From Cognatishimia coralii (lineage in GTDB: Bacteria; Pseudomonadota; Alphaproteobacteria; Rhodobacterales; Rhodobacteraceae), in the NCBI RefSeq assembly GCF_037478305.1, contig NZ_JBBGAZ010000001.1, positions 310,001-374,000 of the forward strand: 64,000 nt of DNA, given 5' to 3'. Below, in pieces: positions 17,887-26,156 of the stretch; the first letter of the stretch is position 1, and every line of letters starts with the position of its first letter. The position numbers were made by a program, and so were the translations under genes. The notes below the pieces were generated by a model. The model had not been told where the DNA came from and did no database searches. It saw only the letters and a program-made list of their open reading frames with translations.

Positions 17887-18336
17887 TCAGTCCGGAGAAT
17901 CTCCCATCAGATAACGTGGACCTGTGCCTTTGCGGCGAATACCGTCGGCGGGGTTATAAAGCGCGCAGGCCTTCATCGACAGGCAGCCACACCCAATGCA
18001 GCCGTCCAGCTTGTCGCGCAGGGCCTCCATCTGGGTGATGCGTTGATCCAGATCGCGCCGAAAGCGTTTCGAAATCCGCGCCCAATCGGCCTTGGACGGC
18101 GTGCGTCCCTCGGGCAAGCCGCGCAAGACCTCTCGGATCTGCGCAATCGTAAACCCGAGGTTCTGGGCAATCATGACAAAGGACAGGCGGCGAATGTCTG
18201 ACCGATCAAACCTGCGCTGGCCCGCGTCTGTGCGAAAGGGATGCACCAGCCCTTCCTCCTCGTAGTAGCGGATAGCAGAGGTCGCGAGCCCCGTGCGCTC
18301 GCCAATCTGCCCAATTGTAAGTCCACGGTTTTTCAT
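17887..18336 (-). CDS. soxR: redox-sensitive transcriptional activator SoxR (MerR family)
   Basis: 149 residues from the ATG at 18336 (a TTG at 18354 is also possible). MerR-type winged helix at the N-terminus (LTIGQIGERTGLATSAIRYY), a dimerisation helix, then the SoxR [2Fe-2S] motif CIGCGCLSMKAC with C-x2-C-x-C-x5-C spacing exactly as in E. coli SoxR, and the conserved GTGPRYL tail. SoxR is activated by oxidation of its cluster by redox-cycling compounds. No soxS is adjacent. The divergent VOC gene has a SoxR-type promoter, so it is the likely direct target. The soxR promoter itself overlaps the operator. Confidence 0.96.
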   Translation of the reverse strand: MKNRGLTIGQIGERTGLATSAIRYYEEEGLVHPFRTDAGQRRFDRSDIRRLSFVMIAQNLGFTIAQIREVLRGLPEGRTPSKADWARISKRFRRDLDQRITQMEALRDKLDGCIGCGCLSMKACALYNPADGIRRKGTGPRYLMGDSPD

Positions 18337-18365
18337 CTTGCTGTAAATACTCAAAAAATTGTCTA

Positions 18366-18404
18366 TTGCCTTAAAGTATACTTGAAGAATTAATGTGGTT
18401 TCAA
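18366..18404 (+). promoter_or_regulatory. SoxR operator with overlapping divergent promoters
   Basis: An 18-bp near-perfect palindrome CTTAAAGTATACTTGAAG (18370-18387) sits inside a MerR-type promoter for the VOC gene: -35 TTGCCT (18366-18371), a 19-bp spacer and -10 TAATGT (18391-18396). The long spacer is the hallmark of MerR/SoxR activation by DNA distortion. On the minus strand a second promoter, -35 TTGAAA (18404-18399), 18-bp spacer and -10 TATACT (18380-18375), would drive soxR and be blocked by bound SoxR. Confidence 0.75.
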
Positions 18405-18431
18405 CGTTGATTTAGGCGGAAAGGACATTTG

Positions 18432-18806
18432 ATGAAACTCGAACACGTCAACATCACGGTCAGCGATGCGAAGGCCTCGGCTGAGGCCCTGATGGATATC
18501 TTTGACTGGCACATCCGTTGGGAAGGTGCCTCGATGGACGAAGGATACACAGTTCATGTTGGTGATCGCGAAAGTTATCTGGCTTTGTACAGCCCGGCAA
18601 AAGCGCTTGGACAGGCAAGCGAAAAATACACGGAGCAAGGCGCTCTCAACCACGTTGGGGTGGTGGTGAATGATTTGAAGGCGGTTGAGGCCAAAGTGCT
18701 GGCCGCCGGGTTCAAGCCACATTCCCACTATGACTATGAACCGGGCGAGCGGTTCTATTTCGACGGACCCGACGGTGTTGAATATGAGGTCGTAAGCTAC
18801 GCCTGA
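18432..18806 (+). CDS. VOC (glyoxalase/dioxygenase fold) protein, probable SoxR target
   Basis: 124 residues. One vicinal-oxygen-chelate domain of two babbab modules: KLEHVNITVSDA at the start, NHVGVVVNDLKAVEAKV in the middle and a terminal FYFDGPDGVEYEVVSYA carrying the metal Glu. His residues in EHVNI and NHVGV could provide other metal ligands. The catalytic role (glyoxalase, antibiotic binding or ring-cleavage type) cannot be chosen. The ATG at 18432 has GGCGGAAAGGA upstream. It is divergent from soxR across a SoxR-type promoter, suggesting a role in detoxifying redox-active small molecules. Confidence 0.85.
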   Translation: MKLEHVNITVSDAKASAEALMDIFDWHIRWEGASMDEGYTVHVGDRESYLALYSPAKALGQASEKYTEQGALNHVGVVVNDLKAVEAKVLAAGFKPHSHYDYEPGERFYFDGPDGVEYEVVSYA

Positions 18807-18880
18807 CCCAGAAACGCGGGCGCGCACAACCGGTCTCTTGCGCGCCCAAGTTGGTCACGCCCCGAATTACCCCTCAAGGC

Positions 18881-18908
18881 TTGACCCATTACGCGCGGCT
18901 GCTATGGT
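18881..18908 (+). promoter_or_regulatory. predicted promoter of the cysS leader peptide
   Basis: -35 TTGACC (18881-18886), 16-bp spacer, -10 TATGGT (18903-18908). The expected transcription start, about 7 bases beyond the -10, falls at the A of the leader-peptide ATG (18916), predicting a leaderless transcript. Confidence 0.6.
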
Positions 18909-18915
18909 CGCGCGT

Positions 18916-18960
18916 ATGAAGACCCAAAGCATCATCATTATTTGCTGCATTACCTGCTAA
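18916..18960 (+). CDS. cysteine-codon leader peptide of cysS
   Basis: A 14-codon ORF reading MKTQSIIIICCITC, with three cysteine codons (two adjacent) in the last five sense codons, followed by TAA, 83 bases before cysS. No Shine-Dalgarno sequence is visible, but the predicted promoter would start the mRNA at this ATG; an in-frame ATG at 18904 lies inside the -10. Position and composition are those of an attenuation leader: low cysteinyl-tRNA would stall the ribosome at the Cys codons and change folding or access of the cysS leader. The mechanism is inferred. Confidence 0.75.
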   Translation: MKTQSIIIICCITC

Positions 18961-18967
18961 CAGTGTT

Positions 18968-19017
18968 GGCGGGCCGTTCTTCTATTTCAAACCATTGATA
19001 AAGTTGCTAAGCCCGCC
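18968..19017 (+). other. long-range GC stem between leader peptide and cysS
   Basis: Perfect 7-base complementary arms GGCGGGC (18968-18974) and GCCCGCC (19011-19017) enclose 36 bases. The left arm starts 7 bases after the leader stop, within reach of a ribosome stalled at the last Cys codon; the right arm lies 26 bases before the cysS ATG. No T-run follows, so it is not an intrinsic terminator; it may control translation or Rho access. Confidence 0.45.
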
Positions 19018-19043
19018 ACGCGAAAGACGTGTGTGAGGACACT

Positions 19044-20438
19044 ATGACCGAGATCAAGCTCTATAACTCTAAGACCCGCAAGAAAGAGGTCTTTGAGCCG
19101 ATTATTCCGGATCGGGTGAGCATCTATGTCTGTGGGCCCACCGTCTATGACCGCGCCCATCTGGGCAATGCGCGCCCCGTGGTGGTGTTTGATATCCTCA
19201 ACCGCCTGATGAGCCACGTCTATGGGGCCGAGAACGTCACCTATGTGCGCAATTTCACCGACGTGGATGACAAGATCAACGCGACGGCCTTGTCCCGCAA
19301 AGAGGCGGGTGCTGAGGGCACGCTCGAAGAGCTGATCGCCGAGCGCACCGAGGAAACCATTGGCTGGTATCTGGGCGATATGGCAGCCCTTGGGGCGCTA
19401 GAGCCCGATCACATGCCGCGCGCCACGCAATATATCGCGCAGATGATCGAGATGATCGAGAAACTGATCGCGGATGGCTATGCCTATGCCAAGGACAGTC
19501 ATGCTCTGTTTCGAGTGCGGGAGTTTGAAAATTACGGCAAGCTCTCGGGTCGTTCGGTGGATGACATGATCGCAGGCGCGCGCGTCGAGGTTGCACCATA
19601 CAAAGAAGACCCTATGGATTTCGTGCTGTGGAAGCCTTCCAGCGACGATCTTCCGGGCTGGGACAGCCCTTGGGGTCGCGGACGTCCGGGCTGGCATATC
19701 GAATGCTCGGCGATGTCCTATGAAATTCTGGGCGACAGTTTCGACATCCATGGCGGCGGCAATGACCTGCAGTTCCCCCATCATGAGAACGAGGTCGCCC
19801 AAAGCTGCTGCGCCCATCCCGAAGGCGAATTCGCGCGGGTCTGGATGCACAACGAGATGCTGCAGGTTGAGGGCAAGAAGATGTCCAAGTCCTTGGGCAA
19901 CTTCTTTACCGTGCGCGATTTGCTGGAACAGGGCGTGCCGGGGGAGGTGATCCGGTTTGTGTTCCTGAGCACGCATTATCGCAAGCCGATGGATTGGACC
20001 GCGAAGAAGGCCGAAGAGGCGGCGAATACTCTGCGCAAGTGGCGTGGGCTGACCGCAGGCATCGAGCCTGCCGCCAGCCCGTCCCCAGCGGTCTTGGCGG
20101 CTGTTGCGGATGATTTGAACACGGCAGGCGCTTTGGCTGAGATGCACAAGCTAGCCAGTGCTGGGGACGCGGCAGGACTGCTTGCCTCGGGGCTGTTGTT
20201 GGGTCTGTTGGGGGATGATCTGGGTGATTGGGCGCAGGGGCCTGACGTAGATCTATCGGCTTTTGAAACACAGCTGTTTGAGGCGCGGACGGCCGCAATG
20301 GAGAGCAAAGACTTCTCGGAAGTCGACCGCTTGAAATCTGCATTCATGGAGGCGGGCCTAGAGGTGCGCATGAGCAAAACCGGTGTTAAACTGGTCCCGG
20401 GCCCGAATTTCGATGCTTCAAAACTGGAGGCGCTCTGA
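19044..20438 (+). CDS. cysS: cysteinyl-tRNA synthetase
   Basis: 464 residues. Charges tRNA-Cys with cysteine. The class I signatures are present: YVCGPTVYDRAHLGNARP (HIGH motif and zinc Cys), GWHIECSAMS (zinc/adenylate region), GGGNDLQFPHHENE, and KMSKS in GKKMSKSLGN. The ATG at 19044, after GAGGAC, gives the standard N-terminus TEIKLYNSKTRKKE. Its stop overlaps the cimA start (TGATG), implying translational coupling. A cysteine-rich leader peptide upstream suggests control by cysteine supply. Confidence 0.97.
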   Translation: MTEIKLYNSKTRKKEVFEPIIPDRVSIYVCGPTVYDRAHLGNARPVVVFDILNRLMSHVYGAENVTYVRNFTDVDDKINATALSRKEAGAEGTLEELIAERTEETIGWYLGDMAALGALEPDHMPRATQYIAQMIEMIEKLIADGYAYAKDSHALFRVREFENYGKLSGRSVDDMIAGARVEVAPYKEDPMDFVLWKPSSDDLPGWDSPWGRGRPGWHIECSAMSYEILGDSFDIHGGGNDLQFPHHENEVAQSCCAHPEGEFARVWMHNEMLQVEGKKMSKSLGNFFTVRDLLEQGVPGEVIRFVFLSTHYRKPMDWTAKKAEEAANTLRKWRGLTAGIEPAASPSPAVLAAVADDLNTAGALAEMHKLASAGDAAGLLASGLLLGLLGDDLGDWAQGPDVDLSAFETQLFEARTAAMESKDFSEVDRLKSAFMEAGLEVRMSKTGVKLVPGPNFDASKLEAL

Positions 20439-22060
20439 TGACCAAAGAACGCCTCTACCTCTACGACACAACGCTCAGGGATGGTCAGCAAACCCAGGGC
20501 GTGCAGTTCTCGACCGACGAGAAAAAGCAGATCGCTCTGGCACTTGATGACCTAGGTGTAGACTTTATCGAAGGCGGCTGGCCCGGCGCCAACCCGACCG
20601 ACAGCGCCTTTTTTGACGAACGCCCCGAAACCCGCGCGACCTTTACAGCCTTTGGCATGACCAAACGGGCAGGGATCTCGGCCGAAAACGACGACGTTCT
20701 GGCCGCCGTTTTGAATGCAGGCACGCCGTCGGTGTGTCTGGTCGGCAAAAGCCATGACTTCCACGTGGAAAAGGCGCTTGGGATCTCATTGGCGGAAAAC
20801 ACCGAAAACATCGCGAAATCCATGGCGCATATTGTGGCGCAGGGGCGCGAAGCGATGTTTGACGCCGAGCATTTCTTTGACGGCTATAAATCCAATCCGG
20901 GTTACGCCATCGAAGCCGTAAAAGCCGCCTATGACTCTGGCGCGCGTTGGGTTGTGCTCTGCGACACAAATGGCGGCGCGATGCCTGCCGAGGTGCATGC
21001 GGCGACCAAGGCGGTGATTGAAGCAGGCATCCCGGGAACCCATCTGGGCATCCATACGCATAATGACTGCGAACTGGCGATCGCGAATTCTCTGGCGGCC
21101 ATCGACGCAGGCGCACGGCAGGTGCAAGGCACGCTGAATGGTCTTGGTGAACGCTGTGGTAACGCCAATCTGACCACGCTGATCCCTGTCCTGATGCTCA
21201 AAGAGCCCTATGCCTCGCTTTATGACACACAGGTCACCAAGGAAGGCCTGAAAGGACTGACGCGGGTCAGCCGGATGCTGGATGATATTCTGAACCGCAT
21301 TCCCGAAAAACAAGCGGCTTTTGTGGGGGCTTCGGCCTTTGCCCATAAAGCAGGCCTGCACGCCTCAGCCATCCTCAAAGACCCCACGACCTATGAACAT
21401 GTCGACCCGCAATCGGTCGGCAACGAACGCATCATCCCGATGTCAAATCAGGCCGGTCAGTCCAATCTGATCAAACGCTTGGCAGACGCGGGGATCTCGG
21501 TTGAAAAAGGCGATCCCGCCTTGGCGCGGATCCTCAACCGGATCAAAGACAAAGAAGCACAGGGTTATAGCTTTGATACTGCGCAGGCGAGCTTTGAGCT
21601 GTTGGCGCGCGAGGAACTGGGCAGCCTGCCGACCTTCTTTGAGGTCAAACGCTATAAGGTCACGGTCGAGCGGCGCAAAAACAAATATAATCAGATGGTC
21701 AGCCTGTCTGAGGCAGTTGTCGTCGTGAAAATCGGCGGCGAAAAGAAGCTCTCGGTCAGTGAATCTATGGACGAGGGCGGCTCGGACCGTGGTCCGGTGA
21801 ACGCGCTGTCTAAGGCCTTGGGCAAAGACCTCGGCCCTTATCAGGCCGTGATTGATGATCTGAAACTCGTGGACTTTAAGGTACGCATCACGCAGGGCGG
21901 CACCGAGGCCGTCACGCGCGTCATCATTGACAGCGAAGACAGCAACGGGCGGCGTTGGTCGACGGTTGGCGTGTCCCCGAACATAGTCGACGCCTCCTTT
22001 GAGGCGCTCTTGGATGCGATCAACTGGAAGCTGGTCCACGACGGCGCGACTGCGGTGTGA
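20438..22060 (+). CDS. cimA: (R)-citramalate synthase
   Basis: 540 residues, the length of CimA. HMGL-like catalytic TIM barrel at the N-terminus (LYDTTLRDGQQTQGVQFS, GIHTHNDCELAIANSLAAI with the metal His pair, and GTLNGLGERCGNANL), and a C-terminal LeuA-type regulatory domain (about 410-520). It condenses pyruvate and acetyl-CoA to citramalate, the pyruvate route to 2-oxobutyrate and isoleucine. The DGQQTQGVQFS signature separates it from isopropylmalate synthase. Start overlaps the cysS stop by one base; the next gene overlaps its stop by four. Confidence 0.95.
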   Translation: MTKERLYLYDTTLRDGQQTQGVQFSTDEKKQIALALDDLGVDFIEGGWPGANPTDSAFFDERPETRATFTAFGMTKRAGISAENDDVLAAVLNAGTPSVCLVGKSHDFHVEKALGISLAENTENIAKSMAHIVAQGREAMFDAEHFFDGYKSNPGYAIEAVKAAYDSGARWVVLCDTNGGAMPAEVHAATKAVIEAGIPGTHLGIHTHNDCELAIANSLAAIDAGARQVQGTLNGLGERCGNANLTTLIPVLMLKEPYASLYDTQVTKEGLKGLTRVSRMLDDILNRIPEKQAAFVGASAFAHKAGLHASAILKDPTTYEHVDPQSVGNERIIPMSNQAGQSNLIKRLADAGISVEKGDPALARILNRIKDKEAQGYSFDTAQASFELLAREELGSLPTFFEVKRYKVTVERRKNKYNQMVSLSEAVVVVKIGGEKKLSVSESMDEGGSDRGPVNALSKALGKDLGPYQAVIDDLKLVDFKVRITQGGTEAVTRVIIDSEDSNGRRWSTVGVSPNIVDASFEALLDAINWKLVHDGATAV

Positions 22061-22830
22061 GCAATCTGATGGCGGATATTAACGCCTGCGCCGGTCTGGT
22101 GCAGCGGGGCGATGCGGATCGTTTCGTGGCGATCATGGCCGCGCCTGTGGCCGCGCGGGCCAAGCTGTTTCCACTCTTTGCATTCAACATCGAAGTCAGC
22201 CGCGCGCCTTGGGTGACGCAGGAAAGCATGATTGCCGAGATGCGTCTGCAATGGTGGCGTGACGCGTTGGAAGAAATCCGAGACGGCGTGCAGGTGCGGC
22301 GGCATGAGGTGGTGACGCCCTTGGCGGCGGTTTTGACGCCTGAGACGGCGGAAAGCTTGGACGCACTGGTCGAGGCGCGACGGTGGGATATCTATAAAGA
22401 TCCCTTTGAGGACGAGGCCGCGTTTCGCACCTATCTGGACAAGACCACTGGCAACCTGTTGGTGGCAGGGTGTCAGATGCTTGGTGCGGCGGATGAAGCC
22501 GCCGTGCGTGATGTTGCGTTTGCTCATGCTTTGGTGCGGTGGTTCCAAGCCATTCCCGAACTGGAGAACCAAGGACGGCGCCCCTTGGTGGATGGGCGTG
22601 TTGAAGCAGTGCAGGCGCTGGCGCAAGAGGCTTTGGCGCGGCGTCAGGCCGTTCGGTCGTCTCAGATCAGCAAATCGGCGCGGGCCGCGCTCTATTGCAC
22701 GTGGCAAGACGTGGCACTGCTGAAGCAAGTGATCGCGGATCCGATGCTCGTGGCCGATGGTGCGCTTGGCCTTAGTGAATTTCGCAGGAAATCCAGCCTC
22801 CTGGCAGTGTCCACTTTCAACCGCCTATGA
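22057..22830 (+). CDS. squalene/phytoene synthase family protein
   Basis: 257 residues starting with GTG at 22057, overlapping the cimA stop by 4 bases. It has the all-alpha squalene/phytoene synthase fold features AKLFPLFAFNIEVSRAPW and EMRLQWWRDALEEI, but the classic DxxxD prenyl-diphosphate motifs are not obvious. It resembles the alphaproteobacterial group related to mitochondrial NDUFAF6, an assembly factor for complex I, more than carotenoid enzymes. No carotenoid genes are nearby. The 3' end overlaps the convergent WYL regulator by 6 bases. Confidence 0.75.
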   Translation: MSNLMADINACAGLVQRGDADRFVAIMAAPVAARAKLFPLFAFNIEVSRAPWVTQESMIAEMRLQWWRDALEEIRDGVQVRRHEVVTPLAAVLTPETAESLDALVEARRWDIYKDPFEDEAAFRTYLDKTTGNLLVAGCQMLGAADEAAVRDVAFAHALVRWFQAIPELENQGRRPLVDGRVEAVQALAQEALARRQAVRSSQISKSARAALYCTWQDVALLKQVIADPMLVADGALGLSEFRRKSSLLAVSTFNRL

Positions 22831-23487
22831 CGCGCGGCGATCCAGATCCGCGAGGGTCTTGCCCGGTTCATCCACAAAAAGCCCTGGCAAAATACGCACG
22901 GTCTCGATCTGATCGACCCGAAAGGTACCAAAGTCGCTGAGGTCTTCGACCCAAGCAGTGAGGCTCCAGACGCGGCCCCAGTAATCGAGCTTAAGCGGCC
23001 TGAGATCATGCGCTGCGCCGGACACCGTGGTGATGGCGATGCGCTGTTTCGCCCGGATCGCGCCGCGCAGGTTGGTAAGGTGCTGAAAGGCATAGGCCGA
23101 TTCAGCAAAGGGGTAAGCCGCGAAATTCATCGCTTTGGGCGCGGCACGATGATCCTCTGGCAGAACCGCATCGATCTTTTCGGCCAAAGAGACTGCCGCC
23201 GTCCGCAAAGCCTCATCTGACGACTGACCCGCAGCGGCCAATGTGACCAAGAGCACATCCAACTCTTCTTCCGTGAGGTTCAACGGGGGCAGGGTGATAG
23301 CAGCCCGCGCGGAATAGCCCCGACCGCGCTCGCCCTCGACCGGAATGCCGCTTGCTGCAAGCATGTCCATGTCACGATACATTGTGCGCAAAGAGACCCC
23401 GAACCGCTCTGCCAAATCCTCGGCGCGATGCAACTCTCCGTCCTTGAGAATCTCTATCAGCGCATAGAGCCGTTCGGTCCGTTTCAT
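22825..23487 (-). CDS. YafY-type HTH/WYL domain transcriptional regulator
   Basis: 220 residues. N-terminal DeoR-like winged helix (about 1-60: RLYALIEILKDGELHRAEDLAERFGVS) followed by a WYL-type sensing domain (about 130-215, including IRAKQRIAITTVSG and LKLDYWGRVWSLTAWVEDL). Such regulators usually control one nearby gene and themselves in response to an unknown ligand. Four TGACA half-sites in the upstream region (23521-23554) are candidate operators. No obvious target other than itself or tatA lies next door. Confidence 0.88.
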   Translation of the reverse strand: MKRTERLYALIEILKDGELHRAEDLAERFGVSLRTMYRDMDMLAASGIPVEGERGRGYSARAAITLPPLNLTEEELDVLLVTLAAAGQSSDEALRTAAVSLAEKIDAVLPEDHRAAPKAMNFAAYPFAESAYAFQHLTNLRGAIRAKQRIAITTVSGAAHDLRPLKLDYWGRVWSLTAWVEDLSDFGTFRVDQIETVRILPGLFVDEPGKTLADLDRRAS

Positions 23488-23520
23488 AGGTGATTCCTGC
23501 TACGTCTTTCGGACACATAC

Positions 23521-23554
23521 TGACAAAAACCTGTCAATTGACAACCTATTGACA
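23521..23554. promoter_or_regulatory. cluster of TGACA half-sites upstream of WYL regulator
   Basis: TGACA (23521), inverted TGTCA (23532), then TTGACA at 23538 and 23549. The first two form TGACA-N6-TGTCA and the last two are direct repeats 11 bases apart. They are 34-67 bases upstream of the WYL regulator start, a fit for autoregulation; they could equally contribute -35 elements for tatA. Confidence 0.45.
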
Positions 23555-23687
23555 AAACCCATCGCGATTTTCCGCCAAAACCCATGAAAATTGGTGTTTT
23601 CGGGCTTTTAACCGGCGGAAACACTGCCTAACTATTGGCCCAGAAAGTTGAAACGAGGCACCAAGGCCTCTTCACAGGAGAAATACA

Positions 23688-23900
23688 ATGTCCCTAGGTC
23701 CATGGCAGGTTCTGCTCATCGCCGTCGTCGTTCTGGTTCTTTTTGGCCGCGGCAAAATCTCGTCTCTGATGGGCGAAGTCGGCAAAGGCATCACCTCCTT
23801 CCGTCGCGGTGTCAAAGAGGGCACCGAAGAGTTGAACGCGGAACTCGAAGACGCCAAAGACGTGACCCCAGAGTCTGAAAAGACCAAAGACGACGCCTAA
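23688..23900 (+). CDS. tatA: twin-arginine translocase subunit TatA
   Basis: 70 residues. One N-terminal membrane helix (GPWQVLLIAVVVLVLFGRGKI), the FGRGKIS hinge and an amphipathic helix (GKGITSFRRGVKEG), then an acidic tail. It polymerises to form the pore for export of folded proteins. The ATG at 23688 follows AGGAGAAATACA. It is first in tatABC, 24 bases before tatB. Confidence 0.95.
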   Translation: MSLGPWQVLLIAVVVLVLFGRGKISSLMGEVGKGITSFRRGVKEGTEELNAELEDAKDVTPESEKTKDDA

Positions 23901-23924
23901 CTTTGGCGCGAAAAGGAGCGCCGG

Positions 23925-24413
23925 ATGTTTGACTTCGGAATGGGCGAACTGCTGATTATCGGCCTTGTTGCGCTGATTGTGGTTGGCCCAAAGGATCTTC
24001 CAGTTCTGTTTCGCCGGGTGGGGAATTTCGTCGGCAAGGCCCGCGCTATGGGGCGCGAGTTTAGCTCGGCGATGAACCAGGCAGCCGATAACAGCGGCAT
24101 GGGAGACATCACCAACACGCTGAAAGCAGCCGCAAACCCTGTGAAGGGCGCTGCGGATGCTTTGGCGGAACATGCCAAGGCGGCGGCGAATTTCGATCCC
24201 GAAAGCGAGACCGGCAAACTGGCCGCGAAACGCGCCGAGGATGCGAAAAAGATCCACGACGCGACGGCCAAACGTCAGGCGGAAAACCGCGCGAAAGCCG
24301 CAGCCGAAGCCGCCGAGAAAGCACAGGCCGAGGCCAAAGCCGCTCAAGAGGCGCTTGAAGCGGTGCAGGCCAAGCAGGCCCAAGAGGCCGCAAAGACCGA
24401 TAAGGACGCATAG
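23925..24413 (+). CDS. tatB: twin-arginine translocase subunit TatB
   Basis: 162 residues. N-terminal helix FGMGELLIIGLVALIVVGPKDLP with the TatB-type GPKDLP hinge, then an amphipathic segment (FRRVGNFVGKARAMGREF) and an Ala/Lys/Glu-rich helical tail (about 100-160) with many AEA/AKA repeats. TatB forms the substrate receptor with TatC. Its stop abuts the tatC start directly. Confidence 0.94.
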   Translation: MFDFGMGELLIIGLVALIVVGPKDLPVLFRRVGNFVGKARAMGREFSSAMNQAADNSGMGDITNTLKAAANPVKGAADALAEHAKAAANFDPESETGKLAAKRAEDAKKIHDATAKRQAENRAKAAAEAAEKAQAEAKAAQEALEAVQAKQAQEAAKTDKDA

Positions 24414-25310
24414 ATGACTGCGACAGACGACATGGAGGACAGCTCCGCCCCGTTGATCGAGCATCTGGCCGAACTTCGGACGCGTCTGATCCGCTCGGTG
24501 ATTGCCTTTGTTGTGGGCTTCATCATTTGCTTTATCTTTGGCAAATACCTGCTGGATTTCCTGCTAATACCGATTGAGCAGACCATGCGCAATCTGGGCG
24601 ATCCAAACCCGGTGATGCAGTATACAGCACCTCAGGAATACTTCTTCACCCTTGTCCGCGTGGCGATGGTTGCGGGGCTTGGTCTGTCTTTCCCTGTGAT
24701 CGCGCATCAGCTCTGGCGCTTTGTGGCGCCGGGCCTCTATCGCAATGAAAAATCAGCGTTTTTGCCGTTTTTGATTGCCTCGCCTGTGTTGTTCATTTCT
24801 GGCGCAGCCTTTGCCCATTTCATCGTAACGCCCTTGGCGATGCAGTTCTTCTTGGGCTTTGCGGATGCGTCTTCTCTGGTCTCTGCCTTCTTCGTCGAAG
24901 GCGCGCCGATTGATGCGCCCATCAAAGACGACGGCATCGCGATTGTCTTCCAGGGTAAAGTCAATGAGACGCTGGATATCACGCTGAAACTGATCGTGGC
25001 CTTCGGCCTCTGCTTCCAGCTGCCGGTATTGCTGACCCTTATGGGGCAGGCAGGTCTGGTGTCGGCAGAAGGCCTTGGTAACGTGCGGAAATACGCGGTT
25101 GTCGGCATTCTGGCGCTTGCAGCTGTGGTGACACCTCCGGATGTGATCTCTCAGGTGATCCTCTTTGTGGTGGTCTATGGCCTCTATGAAGTGTCGATCA
25201 TCCTCGTCAGCCGCGTTGAAAAGCGCCGCGAAGCCAAGCTGCGCGAAGAGGGCTATTATGACGACGAAGAAGAAGCCGACATCGAGCTCGACGCAGACAA
25301 TGACAAATGA
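24414..25310 (+). CDS. tatC: twin-arginine translocase subunit TatC
   Basis: 298 residues with six membrane helices. The conserved cytoplasmic N-terminus PLIEHLAELRTRLIRS, the periplasmic region around TAPQEYFFTLVRVAM, and the helix LKLIVAFGLCFQLPVL are typical. It recognises the twin-arginine signal. The C-terminus is long and very acidic (YYDDEEEADIELDADND). There is an extra polar insertion (about 165-185) in a periplasmic loop. The next gene overlaps its end by 11 bases. Confidence 0.95.
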   Translation: MTATDDMEDSSAPLIEHLAELRTRLIRSVIAFVVGFIICFIFGKYLLDFLLIPIEQTMRNLGDPNPVMQYTAPQEYFFTLVRVAMVAGLGLSFPVIAHQLWRFVAPGLYRNEKSAFLPFLIASPVLFISGAAFAHFIVTPLAMQFFLGFADASSLVSAFFVEGAPIDAPIKDDGIAIVFQGKVNETLDITLKLIVAFGLCFQLPVLLTLMGQAGLVSAEGLGNVRKYAVVGILALAAVVTPPDVISQVILFVVVYGLYEVSIILVSRVEKRREAKLREEGYYDDEEEADIELDADNDK

Positions 25311-26139
25311 TCCTTTAGAACGGATTGCAGCGGCGCTGGAGAGGATCTCTCCGGCGCCGCTTGCGTCTCCGGATTTTGACGCAGCCGACGCCTTTGTCTG
25401 GCATGTGGATCCAGAACGGCTGGAGCCTGTGGCCGATGTGTCTCGGGTAGATCTCTCGCTGTTGGTGGGGATCAATCGCTCGCGTGATACCTTGCTGGAA
25501 AATACCCTGCGGTTCGCCAAAGGTTTCCCTGCCAACAACGCGCTTTTGTGGGGCGCGCGGGGAATGGGGAAATCCTCACTGGTGAAGGCGGTGCATGCCG
25601 AGGTGAACGCGCAAGGCCATGCGTTGAAAATCGTGGAACTCCAACGCGAAGACCTACCCAGCGTGGCGCGTTTGTTGCAGCACCTGCGCGGTTCAAAGGC
25701 TCGGTTCCTGCTGTTTTGCGATGACCTGTCGTTTTCCCACGATGACCAGCACTATAAAAGCCTTAAGGCGGTTCTGGACGGCGGCATCGAGGGACGGCCG
25801 GACAATGTGGTGTTCTATGCCACGTCGAACCGGCGTCACCTTATGCCCCGCGATATGATCGAGAATGAGCGTGGGTCTGCGATCAACCCATCGGAGGCGG
25901 TTGAGGAAAAGGTGTCGCTGTCAGATCGCTTTGGTCTGTGGCTCGGTTTCCACCCTTGCGATCAGGATGAGTTCCTTGCGATGATCAAAGGCTATGTGGA
26001 CGCCTATGGTGTCGAGATCGATGACGAGACCTTAAGGGCTGAAGCTATTGAGTGGCAGGCCACACGCGGCGGACGCTCTGGCCGTGTCGCTTGGCAGTAT
26101 TTTACGGATCTGGCGGGCCGAAAGGGTGTTCAGATCTAG
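25300..26139 (+). CDS. DUF815-family ATP-binding protein (AAA+ ATPase)
   Basis: 279 residues from the ATG at 25300, which lies inside the tatC end. The P-loop WGARGMGKSSLVKAV, Walker B region RFLLFCDDLSF and sensor VVFYATSNRRHLMPRDM mark the DUF815 AAA+ family. Function is not established; partners are unknown. An upstream extension of the frame runs antiparallel to tatC coding sense and is not used. Overlap with tatC indicates the same transcript. Confidence 0.85.
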   Translation: MTNDPLERIAAALERISPAPLASPDFDAADAFVWHVDPERLEPVADVSRVDLSLLVGINRSRDTLLENTLRFAKGFPANNALLWGARGMGKSSLVKAVHAEVNAQGHALKIVELQREDLPSVARLLQHLRGSKARFLLFCDDLSFSHDDQHYKSLKAVLDGGIEGRPDNVVFYATSNRRHLMPRDMIENERGSAINPSEAVEEKVSLSDRFGLWLGFHPCDQDEFLAMIKGYVDAYGVEIDDETLRAEAIEWQATRGGRSGRVAWQYFTDLAGRKGVQI

Positions 26140-26156
26140 GACGCTTGGGGATTGCG

